In this document: positions 35,970 through 48,054 of the stretch, piece after piece
Layout: every line of letters starts with the position of its first letter
Position numbering within the stretch: the stretch's first letter is position 1
Source: Parelaphostrongylus tenuis
Lineage: Eukaryota > Nematoda > Chromadorea > Rhabditida > Metastrongylidae
NCBI GenBank assembly: GCA_019055375.1
Contig: JAHQIW010000275.1
Coordinates: 34,677 to 98,676, forward strand
DNA: 64,000 bases
Direction: 5' to 3'
The notes under the pieces: generated by a model
The model's input: only the letters and a program-made list of their open reading frames with translations
Databases searched by the model: none
What the model was told of the DNA's origin: nothing
Translations under genes and position numbers: made by a program

Positions 35970-36745
35970 TTCTTTCTGATCAGGAGGAACGAATGAAAAA
36001 CCAATCTCATTCGCTGTAGAGGAGCTTTTCACAGGAGTGTTAGTAACTATTCGAAAACTGAGACTTGAGGTTACAGCTCCACGTCGCCGGTTTTTCAAAT
36101 CACCTCGATATGATGCTGTCTGCAGAATTTAAACAAAAATCGTTTATTCGGAGTTTCTTCCAAAGCGGAGGAAAAATTCTCAATTGAATAGCAATATAAC
36201 AATCGTCGCGCCTCGCCCAGCTCCTGCCACGCCTCTGCCACGATCGTCGTCTTGTCGAATAGCCAATAAAGAACTTATCGAAAATGTGAAACTTGATTTT
36301 GTTTTTCCCTGCTGAGCCGTATTTACAGAAAGTAAGCACATGGCAAGAATCAGAAAACATTACGCTGTCAGATGATTAGATGATTAATCAGAGGTTTGAA
36401 GCACATTTCAAAAGTCCAAGGGAGATCAAAAGATCAAAAGAGCTTTTTGTAAAGCAAACAAATTTCTGAGTTCTTTGAAGCTCGTGCTATAGTCTGAATA
36501 CTAGCACTCTAGGGAAGGAGTTTTGTCTAGCGAAATATAGTTGTGACAAGAGAAAAGACACGTGGTTTTATGGAACTTTATTTCATTCCAAATGTTACAG
36601 TGTTCATAAAAAGTATTTTGAAAAGCTGGCGAAGTGGGGCTGTAGCCTCAAGGCTCAGCTTTCAAATGATACTAACACTCCTGTGAAAATTCCTCTCCAG
36701 CGAATGTGATCGGTTTTTTACTTGTTCCCTCCTAATCAGAAAGAA
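35970..36745. mobile_element. Non-autonomous element with inverted termini of about 130 bases
   Basis: The left end (TTCTTTCTGATCAGGAGGAA, CATTCGCTGTAGAGGAGC, CACAGGAGTGTTAGTA, CCACGTCGCCGG) and the right end in reverse (TTCTTTCTGATTAGGAGGGA, CATTCGCTGGAGAGGAAT, CACAGGAGTGTTAGTAT, CCACTTCGCCAG) match over about 130 bases. The core of about 500 bases has no transposase. Relatives are at 4488-4770 and 21905-22060. Confidence 0.75.
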
Positions 36746-37680
36746 CCGAAATCAAAACAATTTGTCTCATTCCTGCGGACTTTTTGAAGCGCAGAACAAA
36801 TTTGATTGGTCCTCATTTATGGATAATTTCGTTGCTCCAAAAAACTTCTTCACCTTTGGTTCTTCGAAATGGACGTGCTATAATTTGCCAAGATTCGATA
36901 TATGACCACGAGAAAACGGAGATACGAGAAAAGTTGAAGGCTGATGTATGTGCAATGAATCGATCAGTCACTGTACATTTCTGAGGAAGCCCGTCTTCGC
37001 ATTACATTATGAAAGATCTCAATTTACCTTCCTCTCAGCCGCGCCTTAATAGCATCGAGGACTGTTTTCTTTTTTTGTTGTTATCAGCAGTCACCGTTAC
37101 CTTGAAACAAGGATGAGAGAAAGGAAAGGTTGCGGTGGTGTAGTGCTAGCGCACTGCACCAGATGGGTATAGTCGCGATTTAAGCCCATTATTCATACAT
37201 CACTAAAACCTGCTCAGGTATCAGTATTCTCCCAGTTATATTTCACTGCGTACCCTGGTGTTAAAATCACTCAACCAGTGGAAACTTTGTGAGTCAAGCA
37301 GCATTGTGGTGACATGGATTTTTCGTTGTGTGACTACATTTCATTCTTTACGGCTGCGATTTCCGGTGCGTTGCGTTCTCGAAATTTCACAGATAAACTA
37401 TAAAGGGATCGGCTAATTTCTCGCTTTGCTTGTTGACTATTCATTTTACCTCTTTGAATCTAAGAAGATTTTGTAGACTCAGCCAAAAACAATTCATATA
37501 TTTTCTGCGTCAGATCATTCACAAAGTAACAACGGATAGAGCACTTATACCATGGGTGACGGAGCCTAGGCAGCACTTCAACTTTTCCAAGTGATTGAGA
37601 GGATATCAGCTCGTTTAATTCGAAGAAAATCTCTCGAAACACGTTTCATGACAGACTCTGATATTTTGAAGTGTGGAAGA
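36746..37680. other. Intergenic with a tRNA-like relic
   Basis: GGTTGCGGTGGTGTAGTGC with TAGCGCACTGC near 37136 and CGCGATTTAAGCCC near 37182 resemble tRNA boxes A and B, but arms do not pair. Nothing coding is seen. Confidence 0.3.
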
Positions 37681-37685
37681 GATAT

Positions 37686-38104
37686 TTTTATTATTTGAGC
37701 CAACTTGCCATGTGGTCTGGTAAGGGCTCTTGTACAGCCTATACAAGTGTTTCGTCCTTACAGACTCGTCAGTCGGGCAGAACCCGTCGTCTTTCGATAT
37801 TTTTATAGTCAGTTCTCTCGGGAGCTCTGCTCCCTTACAGAGTGTCATCGAAGACGAACGTTTTACATTCTATATCAAGAGAAATTTTCACCTTCTCTTC
37901 GTCTTCGATAGCTCTCTGTAAGAGAGAGTTCGTCTTCGATGACTCTCTGTGAGGGAGCGGAGTTCCCGAGAGAACTGACTATAAAAATATTGAAAGTCGA
38001 CGGGTTCTGCCCGACTAACAAGTCTGTAAGGACGGAACACGTGTATCGGGCTGTACGAGAGCCCTTACCAGACCACATGACAAGTTGGCTCAAATAATAA
38101 TGAA
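37686..38104. repeat. Foldback element with arms of about 175 bases
   Basis: The left arm 37686-37860 and right arm 37930-38104 are inverted copies (TTATTTGAGCCAACTTGCC against CAAGTTGGCTCAAATAATAA; GACTCGTCAGTCGGGCAGAA against CTGCCCGACTAACAAGTC). The short spacer repeats part of the inner arm (GTCTTCGATAGCTCTCTGTA). Relatives: 1994-2090, 22228-22350, 59011-59225 and, more distant, 43084-43466. Confidence 0.85.
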
Positions 38105-38164
38105 AGGGATCTAATGAAATTTGAGCGTGCTCTCAATTAAGCACTCAAAGTAAAGGTATAATGT

Positions 38165-39820
38165 GGAAGAGATAATTGCTGAGATAAAAAAACTCCTTCT
38201 GAATACATCTGTTGACAGGAACTGTGTGATGAAAGTCACTTAAACAGAAGTTCCAGTGGACAAGCAAATTTTTCAAGTGGCGAGGTGGCAAATTTGGCTT
38301 TCGTCCCTTATTTTGATGTGCGACATAAAATCGTGAATTTCCCCAATTTCTGTATATGTAAGCCAATCGAGATTTGTTTTTGTACATTCTCTGTAATGAA
38401 GTATCTTGTATAACGGTTAGAAAATTTCCCGTGACTTATCTCATTTCTGCAAGAAATTCTGGAAGGTCATTTTAAAAGTCTGGATCGAAGGTTTTTTGCT
38501 TGACAAGTGATTAATCATACTCAATAAGTACCCTAGATTCAGAATTGACTAGAAAATTTCTCCTCAGAACAACAATTTAGAGCGAATATTTCTGTCTTAC
38601 AAAAGGAAACTGTTGCATTCGATGCAGCTCCGACGTTTTCGCCAGTAAATAACAGTAGCGTCCGTTCTCCACCTTAAAATTTGCCTGTTTTAATGCATTT
38701 GATTACATTTTGAATATCGAAGAGTCCTTTCCTGACAACCGTGCCTCTAGCAATTATGAAAATGTTTCAGAAAATCATCCTTTTGCTGTGGGAGTCTCAC
38801 TTCAGTTCTGAACGACAAAGTATTTAGTGTAGAATGCTTCACTTTCTTCCAAAGTGTTTGTGAGAATTCTCCGATTAAGAATTTTGTGCTATCTTGTCTG
38901 CGTATATAACAGTGATGAGTTATATACAAAGAATTCAACATCGGGATCCGTGTCAAAAAGCGGAAAAAGAGTTGAAAATTTGTTTATTTTCGAAGGTTTT
39001 CTCCGTTTTGCTAGAAAATACGGATTGCTAGGACGTATGGGCGTTCTGTTTACTAAGAATACCTATTGGAACTTTCTTTCCACTGTCCTGTTTTTTATGA
39101 TAATTAAGTGCTCCATCATCTAATTTTTACCATACAGTTGTCAAGAGAACCTCTATGAAGTTTAAAAACTTGTTAAAAACTCCAGAAGCTGGGCGCAGTT
39201 TTCTCTTTGTTGGTACTTCTCAATGAGAAGGCCTACTTTTGGTAAATCTTTCAACGTTTACTCCGATAAATACTGACTTCCGCACAACTTTCTTCTAGAA
39301 ACCAGACATTTTAGGATATGTATCTCTTGAGCACTCTAGTTCTATTATAGTATCGTCTAAAGAAGTGTGAAAAATGAACTGGAATGCATAACATTCAGAT
39401 ACGTAGCCCACGTGTCGATTTGCAAGTTGTTTAGCATGACTGGGAGTCCTTTCTACTAGTAATAAGTTTGTAGAAGCTCCTCAAATAGTGTCTTCTTTTC
39501 CGTAGCAATAAAGTTTTTTCAGAGATCTCACTGTATAACTGCCAGTTAAGTGCTCTGGAAACTCTGAATATGGGACTGATGCCACCGATAGTAAAACGCT
39601 TTGATCTTTCCGATAGTCAACATCTTTTCATGAAACAAACTCCCTATAGAAATCAACATTTTTCAAGCTATCAAATGATCATAAAAACCTAGGTAAACTA
39701 GGAAAAAATTCCTCGGCAGCAGTTGGAAATGGGTTCCTTTTTGCAAGACTATGTTTTTCTCAAGAAAGAAAAATATCGCTTTTGTACAAGTGATCGTTCT
39801 TTCTATCAAAAATATCATCT
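38165..39820. other. Intergenic, no gene seen
   Basis: Weak monomer-family similarity lies near 39480-39700. No coding or structural signal is otherwise recognised. Confidence 0.35.
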
Positions 39821-39821
39821 G

Positions 39822-40055
39822 CCATATCGTTGATCGTCGAGTGACTCGAGTGAGCGCCAGCAACACTTCCATGTTTTCCTATCGCGTGCAAGAGTAGTCC
39901 AGTAGGTCTCCTTCGCTCTAGGAATTCGCTGAGCATCATATTTTTCTTCTATATCTTTCGTGAAGAAATCGGACCAACGGGTCGCTCGCCTTCCTGCAGA
40001 GCGCTTGGTATCCCGAGGAATCCAGTCGGTAACGGCTCTCTTTCATCGGTTGTCA
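39822..40055 (-). pseudogene. RTE-type retrotransposon reverse transcriptase C-terminus
   Basis: On the minus strand it reads AVTDWIPRDTKRSAGRRATR, WSDFFTKDIEEKYDAQRIPR, then LARDRKTWKCCWRSLESLDD. This is the conserved C-terminal tail of nematode RTE-like endonuclease/reverse transcriptase proteins. The catalytic domains are absent, so it is a truncated copy. A plus-strand copy is at 55232-55457 and a longer minus-strand copy at 54466-55050. Confidence 0.8.
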
Positions 40056-40559
40056 TTAAAGCACATCACGTGTTCGGCTCACCTTACTTACTGAAAGTAC
40101 CTGTATAAAAGTTCCCTAATGTAATATTCTATCTCTCCGTAGTTATTGAGTGTCTCTAGCATACAAACTTTACCTATAAGGGCCTATAATCCTAATGCGA
40201 TGTCCGAGTGATCTGGAAACCACTTTGAATTCAAAACGTAATGATCCTTTCGCTCTTATACCGCTCTGAAAAATTTGCCAAAAGTCAAGCGAAAAGCCGT
40301 CTGCTAATCCAATTTGAGCAAACAAATCAAATCGAGTGCGAGACATAATTTGCTACAATACAATTAGGGTTTTTTCAAAAACGTAAGCAGCCAGGTTCCA
40401 AATTTCGATTGATTAGTAAAACGTCGAGGAAAAGTTGCTGTCAACAATAGCGGGACAGCAGGGATACACGTCATTCCAAATGGCTTAGACAGAATAAAGA
40501 CCATTGCAATCAACATATCCACCAACAGAAGTTTGCACACTCGTAGCATTAGAATCGAT

Positions 40560-40960
40560 GCCTAGGGATTTGATAAACGTTCGAAATTATTTTTTCCGTG
40601 TTGCATGCATGTTTTTGCTTGTGTTTGCAAACACCATGTTGTAAAAGCGTGTTGAAGAACTGGTGGTCGGTGGAGGCGAGGTCCGGCGACTACAGACGAT
40701 GAAGTAACTTCGTAGCCCTCCAACTACTACTTCTTCAAGCGTCTCGACATCTTATTGCACAGAAAACGCTCATCAAACATACATTACGTAGAAAGCCTTT
40801 CCAAGAGTCCGTCGTATCTCAAAGCATCAATTTAAATGCAACAAAAATCAATAAACTCACTTCTCATTGGCTAATATGTGTTGGTTGTAATGGCTCCTAT
40901 TTTCACTGATAAAGATTTGTCTACTTCCAGTTATATTAATGTAAAATTTGTTGTCTAGAA
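40560..40960 (-). pseudogene. mariner C-terminal relic
   Basis: On the minus strand YSPDLASTDHQFFNTLLQHG follows LEGYEV, the usual order around the third catalytic aspartate (YSPDLAPTDYH in family members), so that D is kept here. Upstream, frameshifts break RRLKK. It is related to 31480-31830. Confidence 0.6.
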
Positions 40961-42280
40961 CCGAGTTACTTTTCCACTGACCTTATGTCAGCCAGGCTGA
41001 ACCAACGTTGATCGATTTCGAGAACATTTCTGAAAGGATAGGTTTCCGATCATGTTTCACAAGAACGATGTTTATAAAAAAAGCATTGTTTTTTGATGCC
41101 TGCTCACCTTAAACAAAATCAATATCGCCAAAAGGTTTAATACGAGTGTTCGCTCGCAAAGTCAGTATGATGAACAACCAAGATCTAGAGCTGAGCAAGA
41201 GTAAGCGAGCCACTTGGAGAGCGTTTGAGAACATTAACGATGTAGAAAAAGTACAAGGAACATCCATCTCCACACCCAACTTTCGACCAGAGATTACCGT
41301 TGCCTCTACAAATATTTCAAAAAACTAGTCGCTACGTACGCAGGATGCTAGATCATTTAGAGTTATGAAACGTGGAAGCGAAAAGTCGATGCAAAGAGTG
41401 TTCCGTTCCTCTCAAATAGGAGAAGGGATCCGAAAATGTGACCTGTGGCAACGATCGGAAACTAAGTGCGTCGTTCTGCGTCCCGAAATGTCAGCGAACC
41501 TCAGGTTGGTACACATAATACGTTCTGATGACAGCGGATGACGATGGACGTAAGCCGGGAGAATCCTTTGACGTCGGACACACAATAAGAACTCCACCTG
41601 ACAAGCTATCCCTTCAGAGGAGGACTTAGTGAGGCTGTTTGACGTATTAGGGGAATAGGGATAGCTTCGCTCTGGTCACTCAACAATCAGCAAGGCAAGA
41701 GATTATGCGGTTGATGGCATTCCATACAAAAAACGTCTTCAAGTTCGCGGATTTATAACAAAATCGTCTTGAAAGTGCAGGGAGAATACTGTAGCGAAAT
41801 TTTGTTAGGCAATTCAACCAAAACGACGCGGACTCTCCAAACATGAAGAGGCTGTAAACGCAATAGCTTATTCAGCTTTAATCAAGACTTATTAAACTCA
41901 TAAACAGGGTTTATGATAATACAGCGTCGACGGTGCTTTCAATTTATCATTTGCGAAATAATGAAACAAAATTCACTACATTCCAAATCGGAGACTTATC
42001 GCCAGCACATTGGAAATAAGTAGAATTTTCTGCTTCGAGCACTATGTCGTTTACTATTGGAATGAGACTTCCACAGAGAAAAGATTTTTCAAAGCATTTC
42101 GCACTATGCTTGTGAAGTGGCACTTCAATAAGCATGGGATAATCCCATGCATATCATGGAAATATTACACTTTCTCATGTGGATTTTCCCATTATGGGGC
42201 CTAGATATTGTTCGTCTTTATTCTCACTTTGTAACAAGCCTTCGCCCTGTCTAACGACATAATCGCAGTTCGTGATTAAT
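40961..42280. other. Intergenic, no gene seen
   Basis: An open frame at 41146-41328 (plus) has protein-like composition (NNQDLELSKSKRATWRAFEN) but no splice context or known motif. Confidence 0.3.
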
Positions 42281-42281
42281 T

Positions 42282-42540
42282 GTGTCATCAATGGAGAATG
42301 GTCTTTCACAGCGAGCCACAGTCGATGAAATCAACGAAGCTGAAAGGGAAGACACAACAAGCAAATTTGCTATTGAACGATCGTTTCAACACCCTATTTC
42401 CGGTGATTGTGACCTTAAAGATAAGCCTCGCTCAGGACGTTCAATAAAGTTGGAGTCCTTCGATGGAGCTGAAGATACATGTGAAGACTTCTTTGACTCG
42501 ATGTCGAAAGAATTGTTCACCGACCAACTTTGAAACTTGG
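42282..42540 (+). pseudogene. mariner linker-region relic
   Basis: The frame reads EREDTTSKFAIERSFQHPIS, then GDCDLKDKPRSGRSIKLE. The segment RFRSGDxxLxDKPRSGRP is the link between the two DNA-binding halves of mariner transposases. Ends and catalytic domain were not found. Confidence 0.55.
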
Positions 42541-43083
42541 CGGACCGATGGCAGAAAGTCGTAGAAAGCGATGGCCTTTATTTTGGAGGATAGTTATTAT
42601 TGCTTTTGTTTGGAATTCATGCATAAATTTCCAGTTTCTGCAACTACTCCAGAACTTTCTTTCGAACATGATAATTTGTTGGAGATGTAGGGTCATTAAA
42701 GTGCTCTTAAAAATTCGAAATCTTGGCCAACGTACGCTCCGCAACAATTCAGCGAACACGAGAGCGAGTAACATTGTCCAATTGGGAAAATGTCGGAGTT
42801 TCATCAAATTTTGTTGCTTTTTTCTCTATAACACAGCAATATCTGCCTTGAAACGTTATTGTGGATAGACGTCTTCAGGTCTCCAAACCTCGAGAACTGA
42901 TTGAGTCAAATTGATAACTTAGTGTAGTGAAGAAATTCCGAACTTTCCAGACGATTTTTCAGAAACATTACAGAAATGGAGAAGCCACCAAAGCGGTTGT
43001 AATCACTACACAAAGAAATGAGATTCCGCTATGTGAAATGTGCAATAACAAATTTTGTTCTTCGTTTCGAGTTTTTTCTTAAG

Positions 43084-43466
43084 ACCACAGCTCAAATTTC
43101 AGCATGCCTGATAATCATTTTTTTGAGCCACGCATATCAGACCACAGCTCTTAAGAAGACTCTCGAAATGGGAGACATTATATATTGAATATACTAGCCA
43201 AGAGCAATCGAGTGCACAACACTCGGTGTTCCCGAGAATTTCACTGGACATAGAGTGTAAAACATTCGTCGTCACTAACTCTTAGTGTGGGACTGGAGCA
43301 CCCGCAGAGATTAGCAAAAGACGAGAAAGGGTATCGTGCCCGACGGACGAGATCGCAAGATCGAAACACTTGTATCGGGCTCTATAAGTCGGCCCTCATT
43401 GACAGACCACTGACATGCGTGGCTCAAAAAATAATTATCAGGCATAATGAAATTTTGTTGTGCCTG
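43084..43466. repeat. Inverted-repeat element, distant GAGCCA foldback relative
   Basis: The left end (CTCAAATTTCAGCATGCCTG, ATTTTTTTGAGCCACGCAT) is matched in reverse by the right end (AAATTTCATTATGCCTGAT, ATTTTTTGAGCCACGCAT). The inner right arm GACGGACGAGATCGCAAGAT, ACACTTGTATCGGGCTC follows the family at 37686-38104. Confidence 0.65.
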
Positions 43467-44395
43467 CACATCATGCGGAAATTGCGGAAAGACGGCGTTC
43501 TGTAAACATCCACCTTGAAACGTTTGGAAAGATGAACAGGATAGCGTCTGCTTATCATCACATCAACACATTCTTAAACATCGCCCATTGTGCTTTCCTG
43601 TTTCAATACATTGGCGATTTCATCGATGGGAAATATTTTTCCATCTCACGGCAACATTTGATGTCTTCATGCAGCTGTTTATTCGAGGACCCAATACTGA
43701 TACGATTTTCCGTTAACGTCCTCATATTGGTGGATTTTTGCTAACATATTACACGCCTAATTCTCCCCATACTAATGAAATTCTATAGATCTGATTCAAT
43801 TTGGCTATCAGTTTCCACTCCGTTGGAACGATAATTCATGAGCGTGCTAAATGTAAAAGGCTAAGAAGAACATCAAAGTTTCACGAACTCAGTTTTGTAG
43901 AGATCTGTCATCGAAAAATTTAGCAATGAGAACTGCGCTTCGTTTCTATCAATCGATATCATCTTTGGAAGACTTTTCTCAGAATTACAGTTGTGATTCA
44001 GGCGCTTTGTCGATTGTTACAGAATCAGAAATAAGGCGGGAGCCGAATATAAGCCGACAACTAGAGAAATTAGAACATTCATTGGAATTTTTCCTCAACT
44101 TCTTGCTCCCATGCAATCCATTTTCATTAAAGATTTGACAGAGATTTTTAATCTCGACCACTGGTCTTTTGAGCATCGCATTAGCACAATGTGTCACGAA
44201 ATACGCCTTCAAAGATTATGTTCTGAATTAAGCGAGTTAAAGATCCTTTGAAGCACTTGAAAAAACCAGAACAAATCAAAGACCGGCCAAGGCGACGTCA
44301 CCCTCATATAAGTGCCGAGTGCCGAATCTGTTGTTGTTTCGTGGAAGATCTCACACAAGAGATCTAGATAGTAGTCTTAGTTGAGTCTATGATAC

Positions 44396-44413
44396 TTATT
44401 CTATTTTAGGAAG
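44396..44413 (+). promoter_or_regulatory. Probable trans-splice acceptor of the secreted-protein gene
   Basis: TTCTATTTTAG ends at 44409, followed by four bases and the first ATG of the secreted-protein gene. This is the usual placing of a nematode spliced-leader acceptor. It could instead be the 3' site of an ordinary intron in the 5' untranslated region. Confidence 0.45.
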
Positions 44414-46692
44414 ATGATTATTCCTACAAACATGGCAGGACTTTCGAGCGCTCCATTAATGATTTTGTTGCTAGTCTCAATCTCAACCGTGTTTGGATGT
44501 GGAGTGCTTCCTGGAGGTCAAAGTAACGAATAGAAATTATTATGGCTATACAAATATTCCCACTGTTGGAAGGTTAAGAGCTCTAATCAGAATGAGCATG
44601 CTTAGCACTCCATTACTGCTTAATTGTTGTCGAAGTCTGCACTACGTTAGGCAGAGTTTTTAATTCTGTATAGAAATATAAAACCAAGAAGTTTTTCTAT
44701 GCAGTGACTTTATACGATTTAGGTAACACCAGGAGTTTATGAATAAACTATAATGGGTTAACGTTTTGGAGTCTTCGCCATCTTGGAGCCCATGATTAGA
44801 TTCGATTGTCCACTGTCGTTCGCCATCGTTGTGGTCTTCGCCTTCGTTGCTGTGCACGTCCAGTTTTCTTCAAAGGAACATCGCTCGAATAAAGAACTTT
44901 ACTTAGCGATGTTATCGTATACAAGATAACTGCCGCACAAGTTGCCAGCGTTAGTTATAAATTGATAGTGGTTTAAATGACAACATGCCAGGACTTGACA
45001 ACGTGAAATGTTGTCTGAGCCTTTTCAAGGTCGATGGCATGCGTTTTCATAGATATTCATCTTCAATCTGCTGTTTAAAAATATCACTTGAGAGCATCGA
45101 TATATTCTGAAAGATTACCGTAATATACATAAGCCAGTGACATGCCAAACTTTGAAAAGGCTGAAGTGGCTCTCCGAATAGATCGATGATCTCAGAAGAG
45201 ATTTCTAAAAACACTCGATTGAGAAACATCATTTATGACAACAATTCTATATCAATAAACATTGCCGAGTGAGGTTTTCCATTCAGGCGGTGCTACACCA
45301 AGAAAGAATCGACTTGAACGACATCGAAACGAATAATTGTGGACGATCGACTCAAATTATTGGCTCTGAAGAAACGAAGACGTCGAAATATCGGCCGAGT
45401 AAATTTATTTTTCAACCACGTGATAATAGCTAAATTATAGAAGAAAGTGTAATTGAATGGTATTAACAAGAAGAGCCGGTTTTCGAGGTTCTTAATAGTT
45501 TAATTTACAACCATTCAATACAAAAACTATGAAATTTCGTTGCAGCGAGCACTAGGACCTTTACTGCCAGCGGGCCCAGCAACCTACCTATTATCGCGGT
45601 TTACACAGATAACAAAGTAGTCTCTACCCTATTCCCTGGTGTTGCAAACAGCAAGGATGCTGTTCAGGCACTTGTACAACGTTTTGCAATGCAAACAGTG
45701 AGTTTACAACTTGAGCATTCCATTCTTTTTCGTGATTTCTGAAAGGACGTATGAGATGAGCTGCAATTTCTTCACAGATCTTCAGTTTCTAAAGCTAACC
45801 TAACTGAAAAGTTTCACATCTTCCGAGCCACTCCTTAAAATAGTGAAGAAGATTCACCTTTTAGGTCGTCGATGTTCTCGAAATCGAAGGTCGGAGAGCA
45901 CTCTTGCCTGATTTTGTGATCTCCAACATTCTGGGTCAACTTCGAGTTAATACCACTTACGAACCACTGCAATGTCAGCTCTTTAGGGAACCAGGGGGTG
46001 ACCGTAAGTCTCCAGTAGTGGACATTCATATAGGAAATTCCAATCTGAACTATAAGGGGTATTCAAAAAGCAGAGCTGTACTCATTTTTTTTGCAAGCAA
46101 AGATTTTTTCTATAAGCTTATTATAAAATATCTCAGAGTTTGAGGAGTACTATCATAGAAACATAACATCAAATCTTTCAAATTGAGAATATCTTTTCGA
46201 ATGTTACACATTCTTTATATTCAGAATGATATAGTATTCAGTGTGTTGATAAGTGAAGCTTTGTAGATTTGAAAATTAAAAGAAAATAGTGTCCAACATT
46301 GTTTTGATTTTTGCAATTGTTTAGTGCAGAGAAGAAAAAGTGTTTCAAAGACTTATTGTTTTTAGCAATGGATAGGATCGACAGCTGTATTCACGTCGGT
46401 AGCACAGTGACGGGAATTTGCCCAGGAAAGCCTCAAGGGGCTATGAAATGTGCGATGCTTGCAAAGGCTATCGACGGCAAACACTTGTCCCTCTCAGGAA
46501 CTCTCACGGTTAGGACAGTTTTCTTATTTGCACAACTTCGTTCTATAAAGAAAAATTCTATGTAGACTACGAACATCATCATGGCTAATTGGTCGAGGTC
46601 GATGTGGCAAAATGTTGTGGACAGAGCGCTTCGAATGTTAGATCGGGTCCATTGGTTCGCATTTGTACACGGTAACGGTCACTGTCAACTGA
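44414..46692 (+). CDS. Nematode-type secreted protein, five exons, C-terminus frame-broken
   Basis: Exons: 44414-44522, 45546-45697, 45865-46003, 46366-46508 and 46566-46692, all GT-AG with matching phases (1, 0, 1, 0). The N-terminus is a signal peptide (second in-frame ATG at 44432: MAGLSSAPLMILLLVSISTV, then FGCGVLPGG). The body has PGVANSKDAVQALVQRFAMQ, EGRRALLPDFVISNILGQLR, GSTVTGICPGKPQGAMKCAM and TTNIIMANWSRSMWQNVV. I associate this pattern (ISNILGQLR, STVTGIC, IIMANWSR, a GTHF/GSHL-like end) with a nematode-restricted secreted family of unknown function and cannot name a member with certainty. A TTTTAG acceptor ends at 44409, just before the ATG, as at a trans-splice site. After RALRML (46640) the expected tail GSHLYTVTVTVN plus stop (46690-46692) is present but out of frame: two bases are missing. 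Read literally, the last exon runs on to about 46755. Confidence 0.7.
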
Positions 46693-46759
46693 AATTGAAA
46701 GTGAACTGTGATATTCATGAGACACACTTTTTATCTAATCGATGTTCATTGTGGTAGTA

Positions 46760-47490
46760 CACTATCAACAAATTACCAACCATATGAGTGTTGAACAATC
46801 AGAGTGGAGAGCAGTAAATTATATCTGAATGAGTATTTTCTTCTATTTCGGCCGTTCCGAGGTGTTATTGATCATATTTGTCGAATACTAGCGAAGCATG
46901 CAACAACACAGTTAGTAATGCAGCTTGAACATACAATATTCATGGTGGCTAACGTTTCTACGGGTCGCCTTCTTCAGAACCAGGAAGGATCATATTGACC
47001 TACAATTCACCAAGCCAAATTCTCCATAACCCTAGCAGAAAACGTTAGAAATGAGTTTTGGATCGCATAGTAAAAACTTCATTTTTAAACACTCACCGTT
47101 TTGATGTTTGTGTCTATCAATTATTCATTTAAGACTACCCGCTTAGGCTCAGTGCATCAGTGGGCTGTGCCTAACTTGGGAGATAAGCCACAGTTATATT
47201 CGAGGTCACACGTAATTACGAGGCACTTCTCGTTTCGGTTCACTTTTGGGCCTTTTCTATGTATCCAAAAGCTTTTACATTGACACAATGTGATGAATTT
47301 GTGCTCACTACTTCACTTGAAAGTAATTAAGAGTTGCCACATACATTTTTTACAGGCCAAATTTCTGCTGTGAAATAAATAATATTATAAGGTTTGGAAC
47401 AGTAGCCGGAATTGATTTTACAGCAGCGCCGCTCTGAAGTATCAGCTAAAATTCACTAATCCGCCTACAAAAAGTTGCCTAAATTTCATC
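46760..47490. other. Intergenic, no gene seen
   Basis: Space between the secreted-protein gene and the isolated Cys-rich exon. The open frame 47101-47283 has no recognised feature. Confidence 0.3.
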
Positions 47491-47494
47491 TCAG

Positions 47495-47579
47495 GCATTC
47501 ACAGTTTGAGTGCTCTGAAATTAATGCCAGTGAATGTGCTCGCTTTTATAGATGTTATTCATATCCACAATGGAAGTTG
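47495..47579 (+). CDS. Isolated Cys-rich exon candidate
   Basis: An open stretch of 28 codons lies between an acceptor CATCTCAG (ending 47494) and a consensus donor GTGAGT (47580). It reads HSQFECSEINASECARF then YRCYSYPQWKL, with three cysteines, an NAS sequon and aromatic residues, like an extracellular domain fragment. A possible next exon starts after TCTTATAG near 47958, and I could not settle its frame. The exon follows the secreted-protein gene on the same strand but shows no continuity with it. It may be chance. Confidence 0.3.
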
Positions 47580-48054
47580 GTGAGTAGAAACAAAAATGAA
47601 AGCGTATGATCTTGTAAATTGGCGATTTGCACGAATAGCTGCCTCTTGTCTCATGAAAAATTTTCAAAATAATGGATAAGAATGTAGCCGTTCAAAAGAT
47701 TATAGACGCTTCCTTGCGAGAGATTCATAAGGTTTTGTTACATCTGTTTTAATGAAGTGTTTTGAAAAGCTGCAAAACAAAAACCACTGATAAAATTTGA
47801 GTGCTTGCTCTAGTTATATTTAGAGGGTAGTTGACAAGGGTAAGCTATTCTATCACTCTCGGGATAAGTGATCTTCAAAGTAATAACTCTGAAATTGCTG
47901 GAGAAGACGATAATGACTTTATGTTCAATTTTACGATCCCTCATTTCAGCAAATAATTCGTTCTCTTATAGATATCAAGATTAGTCGACTTCCTACCGAG
48001 CGCAGATGGTGTGGAGGGCGAAGACCATCAGAGGTTGTAACATGAGGTACTCAC

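Noticed and set aside
42530..42868. 112-codon plus-strand and 96-codon minus-strand frames in the same place
   Set aside because: Neither has a known motif. They follow a mariner relic and are probably its decayed remainder.
45293..45416. Possible extra exon of the secreted gene between acceptor CCATTCAG and a GTAAAT donor
   Set aside because: Phase does not fit either neighbour (stop in the required frame), and joining 44522 to 45546 gives a natural protein.
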